Positions 1 to 9,017 of a stretch of 64,000 nt of DNA are shown here, one piece after another. Where the stretch lies: positions 186,001 through 250,000 of the forward strand of contig JAJYEX010000001.1 of NCBI GenBank assembly GCA_021785515.1. Reading direction: 5' to 3'. Below the pieces are notes generated by a model. It worked only from the letters and a program-made list of their open reading frames with translations. It searched no databases and was not told the origin of the DNA. Made by a program: the position numbers and the translations under genes. The DNA is from Pseudomonadota bacterium (GTDB taxonomy: Bacteria; Pseudomonadota; Gammaproteobacteria; Acidiferrobacterales; UBA6901). Positions within the stretch are counted from its first letter, which is position 1; each line of letters opens with the position of its first letter.

Positions 1-1
1 G

Positions 2-1276
2 ACCCATGCGGCAAGTCATATCCTTGAAGTGATGCTGTTGGCACGCATGGCGGGACTGGCGGGTTATGGCCCGGAGGGTTGGCATTGCGATATCCGGGTA
101 AGCCCGCTCTTTGAAACAATCGACGACCTCGCCAGGATAGAGGACGTCTTGTACACGCTGCTGGGCATTCCGACCTACGCCGCGCTGTTGCAGGCATCCG
201 GAAACATGCAGGAAGTCATGCTGGGCTACTCCGACTCGGCCAAGGATGGCGGAACATTGTCGTCCGCATGGAATCTGTACGAAGCCCAGAAAAAGATCGT
301 CGGTATTGCCGAACACTTCGGGGTCCGATGCCGCCTGTTTCACGGTCGTGGAGGCACCATCGGTCGCGGAGGCGGACCGACGCACGAGTCCATCCTGGCC
401 CAGCCGCCGGGCACGGTCAACGGCGAGATCAAATTCACCGAACAGGGCGAAGTGCTGTATTACAAGTACAGCAACGCCGAAACCGCCGCCTATGAGCTCA
501 CCATGGGCATCACCGGTCTGATGAAAGCGAGCATATCGCTTATCCGCCCTGCAGTGCAGGACCAGAAAGAGCACCTGACGATAATGGAGGAGCTCTCGCG
601 CGCCGGCGAGGATAGTTACCGGACGCTGACCGATCATACCCCAGGTTTCATCGACTATTTCTATGATGCGACGCCGGTAAACGAAATCGGACTGCTAAAC
701 ATCGGGTCCCGCCCAAGCCACCGGACCCGGACCGACCGGTCGAAGTCATCGGTGCGGGCCATTCCCTGGGTATTCGGCTGGGCCCAGTCCCGGCACACCT
801 TGCCTGCGTGGTACGGGCTCGGCAGCGCGCTCGCGTCCTGGCGCACAAACGACCCGACACGACTGGAAAAACTCCAGGCCATGTATGCCGAATGGCCGTT
901 CTTCCGATCACTGCTGAGCAACACCCAGATGGCGCTGTTCAAGAGCGACATGGACATCGCGCGCGAATACGCCGAACTGTGCGCGGACCCTGATACGCGC
1001 CAGCGGGTGTACGGTATGACGAAGGATGAATTCCAGCGTACCGTGACACAGGTGCTCGAAGTCAGCCGTGCCACACATCTGATCGCGGACAATCCCGTGC
1101 TCGCCCTTTCGCTTGCGCGCCGCAACCCTTACCTGGACCCCCTCAACCACATCCAGACGGTACTGCTCAAACGCTACCGTACTGCACCCGGTGACGAGCA
1201 CCGCCCGTCGGTATGGCGCGACCCGCTGTTGCGTTCCATCAACGCCATCGCCGCCGGCATGCGCAACACCGGATAG
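2..1276 (+). CDS. ppc: Phosphoenolpyruvate carboxylase, C-terminal part (5' truncated by window)
   Basis: The reading frame is open from base 2, so the gene starts left of the window; the ORF-track start at 29 is an internal GTG. About 424 codons are present, against roughly 880 for a bacterial PEPC. The enzyme carboxylates phosphoenolpyruvate with bicarbonate to oxaloacetate, an anaplerotic and CO2-fixing step in the cytoplasm. Family hallmarks are visible: GYSDSAKDGG, then the catalytic glycine/arginine loop FHGRGGTIGRGGGPTH, then QPPGTVNGEIKFTEQGE. The protein ends in the conserved C-terminal tetrapeptide RNTG, so the 3' end is intact. The next gene is convergent. Identification is firm; only the N-terminal half is unseen. 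Confidence 0.97.
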   Translation, partial: THAASHILEVMLLARMAGLAGYGPEGWHCDIRVSPLFETIDDLARIEDVLYTLLGIPTYAALLQASGNMQEVMLGYSDSAKDGGTLSSAWNLYEAQKKIVGIAEHFGVRCRLFHGRGGTIGRGGGPTHESILAQPPGTVNGEIKFTEQGEVLYYKYSNAETAAYELTMGITGLMKASISLIRPAVQDQKEHLTIMEELSRAGEDSYRTLTDHTPGFIDYFYDATPVNEIGLLNIGSRPSHRTRTDRSKSSVRAIPWVFGWAQSRHTLPAWYGLGSALASWRTNDPTRLEKLQAMYAEWPFFRSLLSNTQMALFKSDMDIAREYAELCADPDTRQRVYGMTKDEFQRTVTQVLEVSRATHLIADNPVLALSLARRNPYLDPLNHIQTVLLKRYRTAPGDEHRPSVWRDPLLRSINAIAAGMRNTG

Positions 1277-1324
1277 GACTTTGCCAGGCCACATAGCGGC
1301 GAGAACCGTGGGAGCGGGGAACAA

Positions 1325-1855
1325 CTAGCCCGAGGTATCGCGGGGGTCGTGTGCAAGCCGTGATTGCGGCCGCCCTTCCAGTCTGGCGATGACCCCGGCC
1401 TCGGCCAGCAAGGCATCGAGCCCCTGCGGCGCAACCGGCACCTGACCCAGCTCCAGTCGACGCAGCAGGATATGGCGCCGCCGCATGGCCAGGTAGTCTT
1501 GCGCCTTCAGCAGCGGGGTGGCCAGTGCAAAACCCGCGTCCAGATGACTGAAGGCGCCGGCAAGCTTGCCGCTGAGGAGCAGCTGCCCGTATACCAGTTC
1601 AGCCAATGCCCGTGCCCGGCGGTTGTGGAGTCCGGCACGCAAAGCCATGTCGTAATCCGACGGTTGCGGTACCCCTGTCAGCCAGTGGTGCGCAATCATG
1701 ACTTGCAACCGCCCGGTGACGAGCTGAAGTCCGGCGCGGTGTCTATGGCGCACACCGCGCCCTGCCCGCTCGAGCAAACCGCGCGCCTGCTCCGGCGCCA
1801 GCGGTTCGGCAAACCATCTTGCAAGCAGGCCGGGCGGGCTAACCGTGCCGATCAT
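1325..1855 (-). CDS. Hypothetical protein, 176 aa
   Basis: An ATG-started frame of 176 codons, convergent with ppc and separated from it by 48 bp. The product is rich in Leu, Ala and Arg, appears helical, and has no signal peptide or obvious membrane segment. No catalytic motif is recognised. The segment around residues 85-140 (LVYGQLLLSGKLAGAFSHLD onwards) could form TPR-like helix pairs, but this is only an impression. No clear Shine-Dalgarno lies before the ATG. Its length, codon composition and the absence of a better competing frame support a real gene of unknown function. Confidence 0.6.
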   Translation of the reverse strand: MIGTVSPPGLLARWFAEPLAPEQARGLLERAGRGVRHRHRAGLQLVTGRLQVMIAHHWLTGVPQPSDYDMALRAGLHNRRARALAELVYGQLLLSGKLAGAFSHLDAGFALATPLLKAQDYLAMRRRHILLRRLELGQVPVAPQGLDALLAEAGVIARLEGRPQSRLAHDPRDTSG

Positions 1856-2204
1856 GGCCGTTGGTGGGTATTCAGAGTCGCTTCCCTTCGGTTCCGCGAC
1901 ACCACCAGCCTACGAAAATGCCGCGGCCGTGGCAAGCACGCCTGCCGCCAAACCCGACGTCAACGCTCAAGCGCCTGGCCCTGACCGCCCGGCAGACGGC
2001 CAGGGCCAGGCACCACCGCACCACTTCGGCGCGGACACCTCCAGATTGACCCCCAGACCCCTTGTAAACCACGCTGACCGTCCGCATGCATAGCTTGGGT
2101 CCCCACTGCGACACCCGCTGCCTTTGGTTTGCGGGCAGAGAGCGTCCCGCGGGGAATAAGGTGATGACCGGCTCTGTGCTTGCTCTAGAGGCCTGATAGC
2201 CCGC
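1856..2204. other. Intergenic region between divergent genes (349 bp)
   Basis: Separates the 176-aa hypothetical gene from hsp20. No convincing small gene was found; short overlapping frames here have unlike compositions and no ribosome site. It contains an 11-bp perfect inverted repeat (GCCTGGCCCTG at 1973-1983, its complement at 2001-2011) and a weak heat-shock-like promoter, listed separately. Confidence 0.5.
2061..2090 (+). promoter_or_regulatory. Candidate heat-shock (sigma-32-like) promoter for hsp20-lon
   Basis: CTTGTAA at 2061-2067 is followed after 14 bp by CCGCATGC, resembling the sigma-32 pattern CTTGAAA-N11-16-CCCATNT. It lies about 115 bp upstream of an hsp20-lon pair, which is where heat-shock control is expected. 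The match is imperfect and untested. Confidence 0.3.
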
Positions 2205-2609
2205 ATGTCTATACATGATCCGAAGTCCTGGATGTGGGACGAAGCGCTCGAACTGCTGGAGCAGGCGGAACGCATGCAGCGGCGGTACTTCCGTATCACG
2301 GAAGGAACCGGACGATACCCGATCTGGGAGCCGCCGGCCGACATCTTTGAGACGCCCAGTCATCTGTGGCTGATGGTCGCACTGCCAGGGATGACCACGG
2401 CACAGCTTCACGTCGAAATCGATGCGGGTGCACTCAGGATTTCCGGTCAACGGACACTGCCGCCACAGCTTCGTTTTGCGACGATACACCGGCTGGAGAT
2501 CCCGTATGGACAGTACCAGAGGCTTATCCAGCTGCCTCCCGGACGCTTTGAATTCGATCAAAGGGAGATGACCAACGGGCTTCTGATACTGAGTCTGCGC
2601 AAGCTGTAG
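2205..2609 (+). CDS. Small heat shock protein, Hsp20/alpha-crystallin family
   Basis: A 134-aa ATP-independent holdase chaperone that would bind unfolding proteins in the cytoplasm. After a short N-terminal arm (about residues 1-38) the alpha-crystallin domain runs to the C-terminus: PPADIFETPSHLWLMVALPG is the usual domain entry, and NGLLILSLRKL matches the conserved terminal strand. There is almost no C-terminal extension and no I-x-I/V tail motif, which in many family members drives assembly, so oligomers may be small. The stop is only 19 bp before the lon ATG, which suggests a chaperone-protease operon. The ribosome site is weak. Confidence 0.93.
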   Translation: MSIHDPKSWMWDEALELLEQAERMQRRYFRITEGTGRYPIWEPPADIFETPSHLWLMVALPGMTTAQLHVEIDAGALRISGQRTLPPQLRFATIHRLEIPYGQYQRLIQLPPGRFEFDQREMTNGLLILSLRKL

Positions 2610-2628
2610 CACGATCGGGTGCAACACT

Positions 2629-5100
2629 ATGGAACCTGGAGACGACAACACGCAAGCAGTGAACACCGGCCCTGACACGCAGGACACGGCACACGACAAT
2701 GTGCGTCCGATTCCGCCGGACGCGCTGATCATTCTGCCCGTGCGCAACACGGTCCTGTTTCCACGCATGATCCAGCCCATCGGTATCGGCCGACCCATCT
2801 CCGTGGCCGCCGCACAGGAGGCGGCGCGCAGCGAACGCCCTATCGGCATTGTCCAGCAGCGCGATCCGGACATCGACGCGCCGACCGAGGGTGACCTCTA
2901 CCGCGTTGGCACGATGGCTACGATTGTCCGCTATATCACCGGCCCCGACGGGTCCCACCACATAATCGCCCAGGGGCAGCAGCGATTCGGAATCCTGGAA
3001 TTTCTTGAAGGCTATCCGTTTCTGGTGGCGCGCGTCACGCCCATGGAGGAAGCCGAAACCACCTCCAGCGAAATCGAGGCGCGGGTACACCGCCTGAAAC
3101 AACAGGCCGCAGCCGCGCTGGAATTCATGCCACAAGCCCCTGCGGAGCTGGCGGCAGCCATTGACAGCACCAACGCGCCGGCGGCGCTGGCGGACCTCAT
3201 TGCGGGGTTTCTGGAGCTGATGCCTGCCGAAAAACAGGAAGTTCTGGAAACACTCAACGTCCAGACCCGGCTCGACAAGGTTCTGGGCTTCCTGGACCAC
3301 CGTCTGGAGGTGTTGCGGCTCGCGGCCGAGATCGGCAAGCAGACCAAGGAGTCGGTGGACGCGCGCCAGCGTGAATTCATGCTGCGCGAACAGCTGAAGA
3401 CCATACAGAAGGAGCTCGGCGAAACCGACGCCCAAGCAGTAGAGGCCGAGGAACTGGGCCTGGCCATTTCTGAAGCCCACATGCCACCGGAGGTGGAAGA
3501 ACAGGCACGGCGCGAACTCACCCGTCTGGCACGCATGCCGGAGGGCGCCGGTGAACACTCCATGATCAGAGCCTACCTAGACTGGCTCATCGCCCTGCCA
3601 TGGTCGGCCACAAGCGAGGAGTCGATAGATATCGCCGAAGCACGCCGCATCCTGGATGAAGACCATTACGGACTGGACAAGATAAAGCGGCGCATTCTCG
3701 AGTACCTGGCGGTCCGCAAGCTCAACCCCCAAGGCCGCAGCCCGATACTGTGCTTTGTCGGCCCACCGGGCGTCGGCAAGACGTCGCTCGGCCAGAGCAT
3801 TGCGCGCTCCCTTGGACTGAAGTTCGTGCGGGTGAGCCTCGGCGGCGTGCACGATGAGGCCGAAATCCGGGGTCACCGCCGAACCTACCTCGGAGCGCTC
3901 CCCGGCAACATCATTCAGGGCATCCGCAAGGCCGGAACGCGCAACCCGGTATTCATGCTGGATGAAATGGACAAGCTCGGCTCCGGCTTCCAGGGGGATC
4001 CGTCTGCGGCATTGCTCGAGGTGCTGGATCCGGAGCAGAACACGACATTTCGCGACAATTATCTCGCGGTGCCGTTCGATCTGAGCAGGGTGGTGTTCAT
4101 AGGCACCGCCAATGTCCTGGACACCATACCGGGACCGTTGCGCGATCGCATGGAGATTATCGAGCTGTCGGGCTACACCGAGGAGGAGAAGACCCAGATC
4201 GCCCGCCGGTATCTGGTAAAACGCCAGCTCCAAGCCAATGGACTGACTCCTGATCAGTGCGAAATCACCGATGCGGCTCTGCTGGCCACGGTCCGCGACT
4301 ATACCCGCGAAGCGGGCGTTCGAAGCCTGGAACGCGAAATCGGGCGCGCGTTTCGACATGTGGCTATGCAGATCGCCGAGGGCAGCGAAACCTCGGTGCA
4401 CATCGACCGGGATGACCTGCCCGGAATTCTCGGCGCTCCGCGGTTCGAAAACGAAGTTGCCACACGCACCAGCCTGCCGGGAGTCGCTACGGGGCTTGCC
4501 TGGACACCCGTGGGCGGCGACATCCTGTTCGTGGAGGCAAGCCGTATGCCGGGCAGTGGCCGCCTCATCCTCACCGGGCAACTGGGTGACGTGATGAAGG
4601 AAAGCGCCCAGGCAGCACTCAGCCTGGCAAAGTCCCGCGCGTCCGAACTCGGTCTTGCCGATACACTGTTCGAGAAAAGCGACGTGCATATCCACGTTCC
4701 TGCGGGCGCCATCCCCAAGGATGGGCCAAGTGCCGGTGTGGCGATGTTCATCGCCCTTGTTTCGCTATTCACATCACGGACGGTACGCAGCGACATCGCG
4801 ATGACCGGGGAGATCAGCCTGCGGGGCTTGGTGCTTCCGGTCGGCGGGATCAAGGAAAAGGTGGTTGCAGCCGCCCGGGCCGGCATTACAACCGTGCTTC
4901 TGCCGTCCCGCAACCGCAAGGACCTGGAGGACATTCCGGACAGCGTACGTCACAACATGAGATTTGTGTGGATCGAGCACGTCAGCGACGCGGTCGCGGC
5001 TGCCGTCGGCGAAGGTATCTGGAATCCAGCGCCGACGGGCAGCGCGCAGGTGCCGGGGGCGGCAACTTCACGTGTGCCGTCGCCGTCACCCCTCGCCTGA
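2629..5100 (+). CDS. lon: ATP-dependent protease La (Lon)
   Basis: An 823-aa LonA protease, which unfolds and degrades damaged and regulatory proteins in the cytoplasm. The N-terminal LON substrate domain starts at ALIILPVRNTVLFPRM (about residues 30-230). The AAA+ module has Walker A GPPGVGKTS near residue 380 and Walker B VFMLDEMDK. The C-terminal protease domain has the catalytic dyad Ser701 (PKDGPSAG) and Lys744 (GGIKEK); their 43-residue spacing equals that of E. coli Ser679/Lys722. The length is usual for the family apart from short acidic N-terminal and Ser/Pro C-terminal tails. It follows hsp20 by 19 bp and is probably co-transcribed with it. Confidence 0.98.
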   Translation: MEPGDDNTQAVNTGPDTQDTAHDNVRPIPPDALIILPVRNTVLFPRMIQPIGIGRPISVAAAQEAARSERPIGIVQQRDPDIDAPTEGDLYRVGTMATIVRYITGPDGSHHIIAQGQQRFGILEFLEGYPFLVARVTPMEEAETTSSEIEARVHRLKQQAAAALEFMPQAPAELAAAIDSTNAPAALADLIAGFLELMPAEKQEVLETLNVQTRLDKVLGFLDHRLEVLRLAAEIGKQTKESVDARQREFMLREQLKTIQKELGETDAQAVEAEELGLAISEAHMPPEVEEQARRELTRLARMPEGAGEHSMIRAYLDWLIALPWSATSEESIDIAEARRILDEDHYGLDKIKRRILEYLAVRKLNPQGRSPILCFVGPPGVGKTSLGQSIARSLGLKFVRVSLGGVHDEAEIRGHRRTYLGALPGNIIQGIRKAGTRNPVFMLDEMDKLGSGFQGDPSAALLEVLDPEQNTTFRDNYLAVPFDLSRVVFIGTANVLDTIPGPLRDRMEIIELSGYTEEEKTQIARRYLVKRQLQANGLTPDQCEITDAALLATVRDYTREAGVRSLEREIGRAFRHVAMQIAEGSETSVHIDRDDLPGILGAPRFENEVATRTSLPGVATGLAWTPVGGDILFVEASRMPGSGRLILTGQLGDVMKESAQAALSLAKSRASELGLADTLFEKSDVHIHVPAGAIPKDGPSAGVAMFIALVSLFTSRTVRSDIAMTGEISLRGLVLPVGGIKEKVVAAARAGITTVLLPSRNRKDLEDIPDSVRHNMRFVWIEHVSDAVAAAVGEGIWNPAPTGSAQVPGAATSRVPSPSPLA

Positions 5101-5116
5101 GGCCCTGACAACCGGG

Positions 5117-6343
5117 CTAGCGGCCCAGAAACAGGACATACACGGCAAAGTTGAGGAGCGTCAGGGGAACGCCCACGCGCGCGAATTCCGCGAATGTCAG
5201 CGTGGTGCCGCACCGCTCCGCATTCTGGACGATGATAACGTTACTCGCCGCGCCAAGAATCAGCAGGTTCCCCGCGATGGTGCTTCCGGCTGCGAGCGCC
5301 AGCGCGGCATGGACACCGGCATGCGCCACCAGAGGCAGATACAGGGCTACCAGCGGAACGTTGGAAATCAGCTGGCTGAGCAAGGTGCTGACCCCCATTA
5401 TGGTGTACACATCAGTCAGATCGAGGTGCCAGCGCGCGAGCTGGGACTGGATGTATCCGGTATGCCAGACACTGGCCGTCAGCACGAACATGGCAGCAAA
5501 GAACGCCAGCGTTTTCCAGTCGATGTCGCGCACAAGCTCGCGCCGGCGCGGACTTAAGACCAGCAGGGGCAGGGCTGCCGCCAGTGCGATCCAGCTGAGG
5601 GGAAGATGCGCCATCCCGGTCCGCTCGAGCACGGCATTCGCCGCCGCCAGCATAATCACGGTCAGCAGCGCCGTGCGCGCCAGGGATGCCAATGCCGGGT
5701 CAGTAACCGCCACCGGCGCATGTACCAACACGCGGGCACGAAAGGAATCCCGGAAGAACAGACGCAATACCCCATAGGCCACTACCAGATTGATCAGCGT
5801 CGGCACCGCCAGACCCCGGAGGAAGGATGCGAACGGGGAATGCAGTCCTGTACCCACCGCGATCAGGACGTTCTGGGGATTGCCAATCGGACTCATGACG
5901 CTGCCGATCGTCACCGAGAATGCCAGCGTCAGCAGCAGCAACTTCGGATCCATGCGGTGCTCCCTTGCCAGGCGCAGCATCAGCGGCGTACCAATGATCG
6001 CGACCGCATCATTCATCAGCACCGTCGACGCCATACCCGCTGCAAACAGCACCGCCATCACTATCGCACCAGGCGATGTTGCCCGACTGAGCAGACGGTA
6101 TGCAAAGAAATAGAGGTAGTTGCTCGCCACCAGCGCCTGACCGACCACGAACATCCCGAACAGAAACAGCATCACATCCGGGTCTATCGCCCGGATCGCG
6201 GCCACGAGCCCGATCTGCCCGGTCAGCATCACCACCACTGCGCCCCCGACCATGGCCTGCCAGATAGCGACGCGCAGCCTGCCAAGCCGGCGCATGGCGA
6301 TGAGCGCAAACACGCAGACCAGGGTCGCGAGCGGAATATTCAC
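5117..6343 (-). CDS. ArsB/NhaD/SLC13-superfamily membrane permease
   Basis: A 408-aa integral inner-membrane protein with about eleven hydrophobic segments and a GTG start. Ion-transporter superfamily motifs are visible: SPIGNPQNVLIAVGTG in the middle resembles the GNPQN re-entrant loop of ArsB/NhaD proteins, and AGNLLILGAASNVIIVQ near the C-terminus is the second-half counterpart. Substrates in the superfamily include arsenite, sodium/proton exchange, dicarboxylates and sulfate, and nothing here decides between them. It converges on lon with a 16-bp gap and shares no operon. No arsR or arsC neighbour is present, so an arsenite role has no contextual support. Confidence 0.85.
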   Translation of the reverse strand: MNIPLATLVCVFALIAMRRLGRLRVAIWQAMVGGAVVVMLTGQIGLVAAIRAIDPDVMLFLFGMFVVGQALVASNYLYFFAYRLLSRATSPGAIVMAVLFAAGMASTVLMNDAVAIIGTPLMLRLAREHRMDPKLLLLTLAFSVTIGSVMSPIGNPQNVLIAVGTGLHSPFASFLRGLAVPTLINLVVAYGVLRLFFRDSFRARVLVHAPVAVTDPALASLARTALLTVIMLAAANAVLERTGMAHLPLSWIALAAALPLLVLSPRRRELVRDIDWKTLAFFAAMFVLTASVWHTGYIQSQLARWHLDLTDVYTIMGVSTLLSQLISNVPLVALYLPLVAHAGVHAALALAAGSTIAGNLLILGAASNVIIVQNAERCGTTLTFAEFARVGVPLTLLNFAVYVLFLGR

Positions 6344-6478
6344 GGCCGCACCGTTATGGAAGCGTGCCCGCGGCCACGCTGTATGCGCCTACTTTCCGGC
6401 CATGCGGATGCGGACCCGCATGGCAGGCGGTACAATACCGCAATAAAACACCCGCCAGGGTGAGAAAGGGACAAATAC

Positions 6479-6871
6479 ATGCTGATCGTCTTCCTGATGT
6501 TGTGGGTGGCCACCGCCTTTGGTCTGTGGCTCGTAACGCACATTGTCCCTGGCGTGCGGGCCCGTTCGACCCGTGGCTTGTGGCTGGCCGCGCTGGTCTT
6601 GGGCCTGATCAATGCATTCATCCGGCCAATGCTGTTCTGGCTTACCCTCCCACTGACCCTGCTGACGTTTGGTGCTTTCGCGCTGGTGATCAACGCCCTG
6701 ATGATCAAGCTGGTATCCTGGTTTGTGCGCGATTTCGAGGTGGACGGCTTCGGCGCGGCACTCCTGGCCGCCCTGGTGCTCGCGCTCCTCGGCCTCGCGG
6801 CCCTGTTGCTGCTTGGTTGGATCGTATCCGGGGGTGGCGTCAGCATCCCAAGACACGGCATCCTGACGTGA
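6479..6871 (+). CDS. Small phage-holin-superfamily-IV-like membrane protein (YvlD-like)
   Basis: A 130-aa protein of four hydrophobic helices with the family-typical opening MLIVFLMLWVATAFGLWLV and the motif GLINAFIRPMLFWLTLPLTL. Such proteins are annotated as phage-holin family because of fold similarity, but they are widespread single chromosomal genes and no phage genes occur nearby. The ATG follows GAAAGGG at suitable spacing. It is divergent from the permease upstream and convergent with the MFS gene downstream, so it is probably monocistronic. Its role is unknown, possibly in envelope stress. Confidence 0.85.
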   Translation: MLIVFLMLWVATAFGLWLVTHIVPGVRARSTRGLWLAALVLGLINAFIRPMLFWLTLPLTLLTFGAFALVINALMIKLVSWFVRDFEVDGFGAALLAALVLALLGLAALLLLGWIVSGGGVSIPRHGILT

Positions 6872-6931
6872 GTTCCGGTCGCGGCGCAATGGTATGTCCA
6901 CATATCTGTGCACTGCCCGTGGCACACCACA

Positions 6932-8104
6932 TCAGGGTCCGTCGCCGCTGGCCGGACCGCTTCCGTCACTGAAGAATTTCACATACAGGGCGAGATTTCC
7001 GGCCATTACGAGGCCATAGAGCAAGAACGGGATTTCAAAATGCGCGGTATCCATCAGATGCCCGCTGATGCCGACCCCAGCCGCGGTCGCGATGAGCCGT
7101 GCGACACGGTTGATGCCAAGCGCCCGCCCCATTTCGTCGCCGCCTACGCGTTTCGTCAGTTCCGACTGCTGGATCGGAAGGCCTGCGACCCTGAGCGATG
7201 GACTGATGATGTAGATCGCGGCCGACAGGGGAAGGAACCGGATGAACGGAAATACCAGGAGCAGTACGATCGTCAATCCCCTTGTCAGCAGAATGCTTCT
7301 GAGGAAGCCAAACTTCCGTTCGAGCACAGGCGCCCCGAGGATCGCAACCGACCCGAGCGCTCCTGCAACAAACGCGAATTCCGCCATTTCCGACTTGGGC
7401 AGGCGGTAGACCATGATGAAGAACGGTATCAGAAACGGCACCACCAGCCCCTGCGAGAACCCGTTCAGCATTCCGGTGACGGTGAACTTGCCGATGGTTC
7501 CCTTGGTCTTGAGGCGGGTCGGCTTCGCACGGCCGGCGTCGATCCGGATCCTGTAGAGCAGCGGAATGCCGGCAGCCGAAATGATGGCCGCGACCAGAAA
7601 AATATCGTGCACGACGAGCACTTTTGCGATCAGCGCACCGAGCGCACCCGCGACTCCCGCCATGAAGGTGAACAGTGAGAAATACCGGGTCCGGTCCTGA
7701 CGCGGGGTAAGTTCCGCCAGCACAGCGCTCTGCACCGGCTGCGCCACACCACCGACCCCGCCGCCGCCCAGAGACCCGGTCGAGGAATAACCACCCACCA
7801 TGGCGGCCGGAACAATCAGCCACAGGCTGTGCGACAGATAGACCATTAGCGCGCTGACGGGTAATAGCAGGTTTGCCACGACAAGCGTGTCGCGCCGCCC
7901 CCAGACATCCGTGCCATACCCCACGAGCAGGCTGAGCCCGGCCCCTGCCAGGGTGGCGGCAACGTAGATATACCCCAGCACCAGTGCGCCGTGATGGAAA
8001 CTCGTAAGGATATAGTACGGAAAGGCCAGGTTGATCATGCCGGCCGCAAAGCTGCGGCCAAATCTGGCCAGGACAAGCCGCACAACGTCTCTGCGGTTCC
8101 CCAT
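6932..8104 (-). CDS. Major facilitator superfamily transporter
   Basis: A 390-aa polytopic inner-membrane protein with about twelve helices. MFS motif A is present between helices 2 and 3 (GYGTDVWGRRDTLV), and the central loop is Lys/Arg-rich (RIDAGRAKPTRLKTKG). The ORF track opens 41 codons further upstream, but the conserved N-terminus starts at MGNRRDVVRLVLARFGRSF, so the ATG at 8104 is preferred; the extra segment is Cys/Pro-rich and unlike a membrane leader. The substrate cannot be told; the overall style resembles drug or metabolite efflux members. It is transcribed in the same direction as msrA, but a gap of more than 100 bp argues against tight coupling. Confidence 0.88.
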   Translation of the reverse strand: MGNRRDVVRLVLARFGRSFAAGMINLAFPYYILTSFHHGALVLGYIYVAATLAGAGLSLLVGYGTDVWGRRDTLVVANLLLPVSALMVYLSHSLWLIVPAAMVGGYSSTGSLGGGGVGGVAQPVQSAVLAELTPRQDRTRYFSLFTFMAGVAGALGALIAKVLVVHDIFLVAAIISAAGIPLLYRIRIDAGRAKPTRLKTKGTIGKFTVTGMLNGFSQGLVVPFLIPFFIMVYRLPKSEMAEFAFVAGALGSVAILGAPVLERKFGFLRSILLTRGLTIVLLLVFPFIRFLPLSAAIYIISPSLRVAGLPIQQSELTKRVGGDEMGRALGINRVARLIATAAGVGISGHLMDTAHFEIPFLLYGLVMAGNLALYVKFFSDGSGPASGDGP

Positions 8105-8242
8105 CAAACGTGCCGGGCCAGCGCCGCCCCGCTGCTGTGCCGAATCACCCGCCGGAGGCATGGCGCACGGCCGGACAGCGCACCCGCACCACGCCACCAT
8201 ATACTGGCCCGGCCTGGCAGAATCCAAGCGCCCGCCGCGGCA

Positions 8243-8896
8243 TCACGAGCCGTGATGCTGGTGCGTGCCAGGATAAGACACCGCGGTACCGCCTAGCCCG
8301 CAGTACCCTCCAGGGTTCTTGGCGAGGTATTGCTGATGGTACTCCTCTGCGTAATAGAACTCGGCAACATCCAGGATCTCAGTGGTAATCGGGCCGAAGC
8401 CAGCCTCACTGAGTACCGCCTGGTACAGATCCCGCGATGCCTCCGCCATGGCTTTCTGAGCCCGGTTACACGCGTATATTCCAGACCGATACTGGGTGCC
8501 GACATCATTGCCCTGGCGCATCCCCTGTGTGGGATCGTGGGATTCCCAGAAAAGCGCCAGCAACTCGTCGTAACTTACCGCCTGCGGGTCGTATACCACA
8601 CGCACCACCTCGTTGTGCCCGGTCATGCCGCTGCACACCTCACGATAGGTCGGATTTGGAGAATAGCCCGCCGAATAACCCACGGCGGTCGCATAGACGC
8701 CGCCTCGCAGCCAGAACTTCCGCTCCGCACCCCAGAAGCAGCCCAGCCCGAACAGCGCCAGTTCCAGGCCAGGCGGAAACGGTGGCACGATCCGGTGCCC
8801 GTTGACAAAGTGCTGCACCGGTACCGGCATGGCCTCACTGCGGCCAGGGAGCGCCTCAGCTGGCGTCGGAAGTTCCAGTTTTCGGGATGCCGGCAT
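8243..8896 (-). CDS. msrA: Peptide-methionine (S)-S-oxide reductase MsrA
   Basis: A 217-aa repair enzyme that reduces methionine-S-sulfoxide in oxidised proteins using thioredoxin. The catalytic cysteine is Cys53 in [13 protein letters not shown]. Further family motifs are [47 protein letters not shown] and the C-terminal [15 protein letters not shown] with a candidate resolving cysteine. Length and the about 50-residue N-terminal arm match the E. coli-type enzyme. No signal peptide is seen, so it is cytoplasmic. No msrB is present in the window; a thioredoxin gene lies about 9 kb away. Confidence 0.97.
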   Translation of the reverse strand: MPASRKLELPTPAEALPGRSEAMPVPVQHFVNGHRIVPPFPPGLELALFGLGCFWGAERKFWLRGGVYATAVGYSAGYSPNPTYREVCSGMTGHNEVVRVVYDPQAVSYDELLALFWESHDPTQGMRQGNDVGTQYRSGIYACNRAQKAMAEASRDLYQAVLSEAGFGPITTEILDVAEFYYAEEYHQQYLAKNPGGYCGLGGTAVSYPGTHQHHGS

Positions 8897-9017
8897 ACGT
8901 CCGGATACGCTATGGGGACAGGCGGCCGAGTGTGACCCATGAGGCCAAAAAACTCAATTGCGGTCGGCGGTTCGGCCGTCTTCCGAGGTCCTTTCCGGCA
9001 CCCGGCCACTCCGGGCG

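Noticed and set aside
1845-2093. 82-aa Pro/Ala-rich plus ORF
   Set aside because: No ribosome site, overlaps the start of the minus hypothetical gene, low-complexity composition.
6479-6871. Prophage interpretation of the holin-like gene
   Set aside because: No endolysin, integrase or structural phage genes nearby; the family is widespread on chromosomes.
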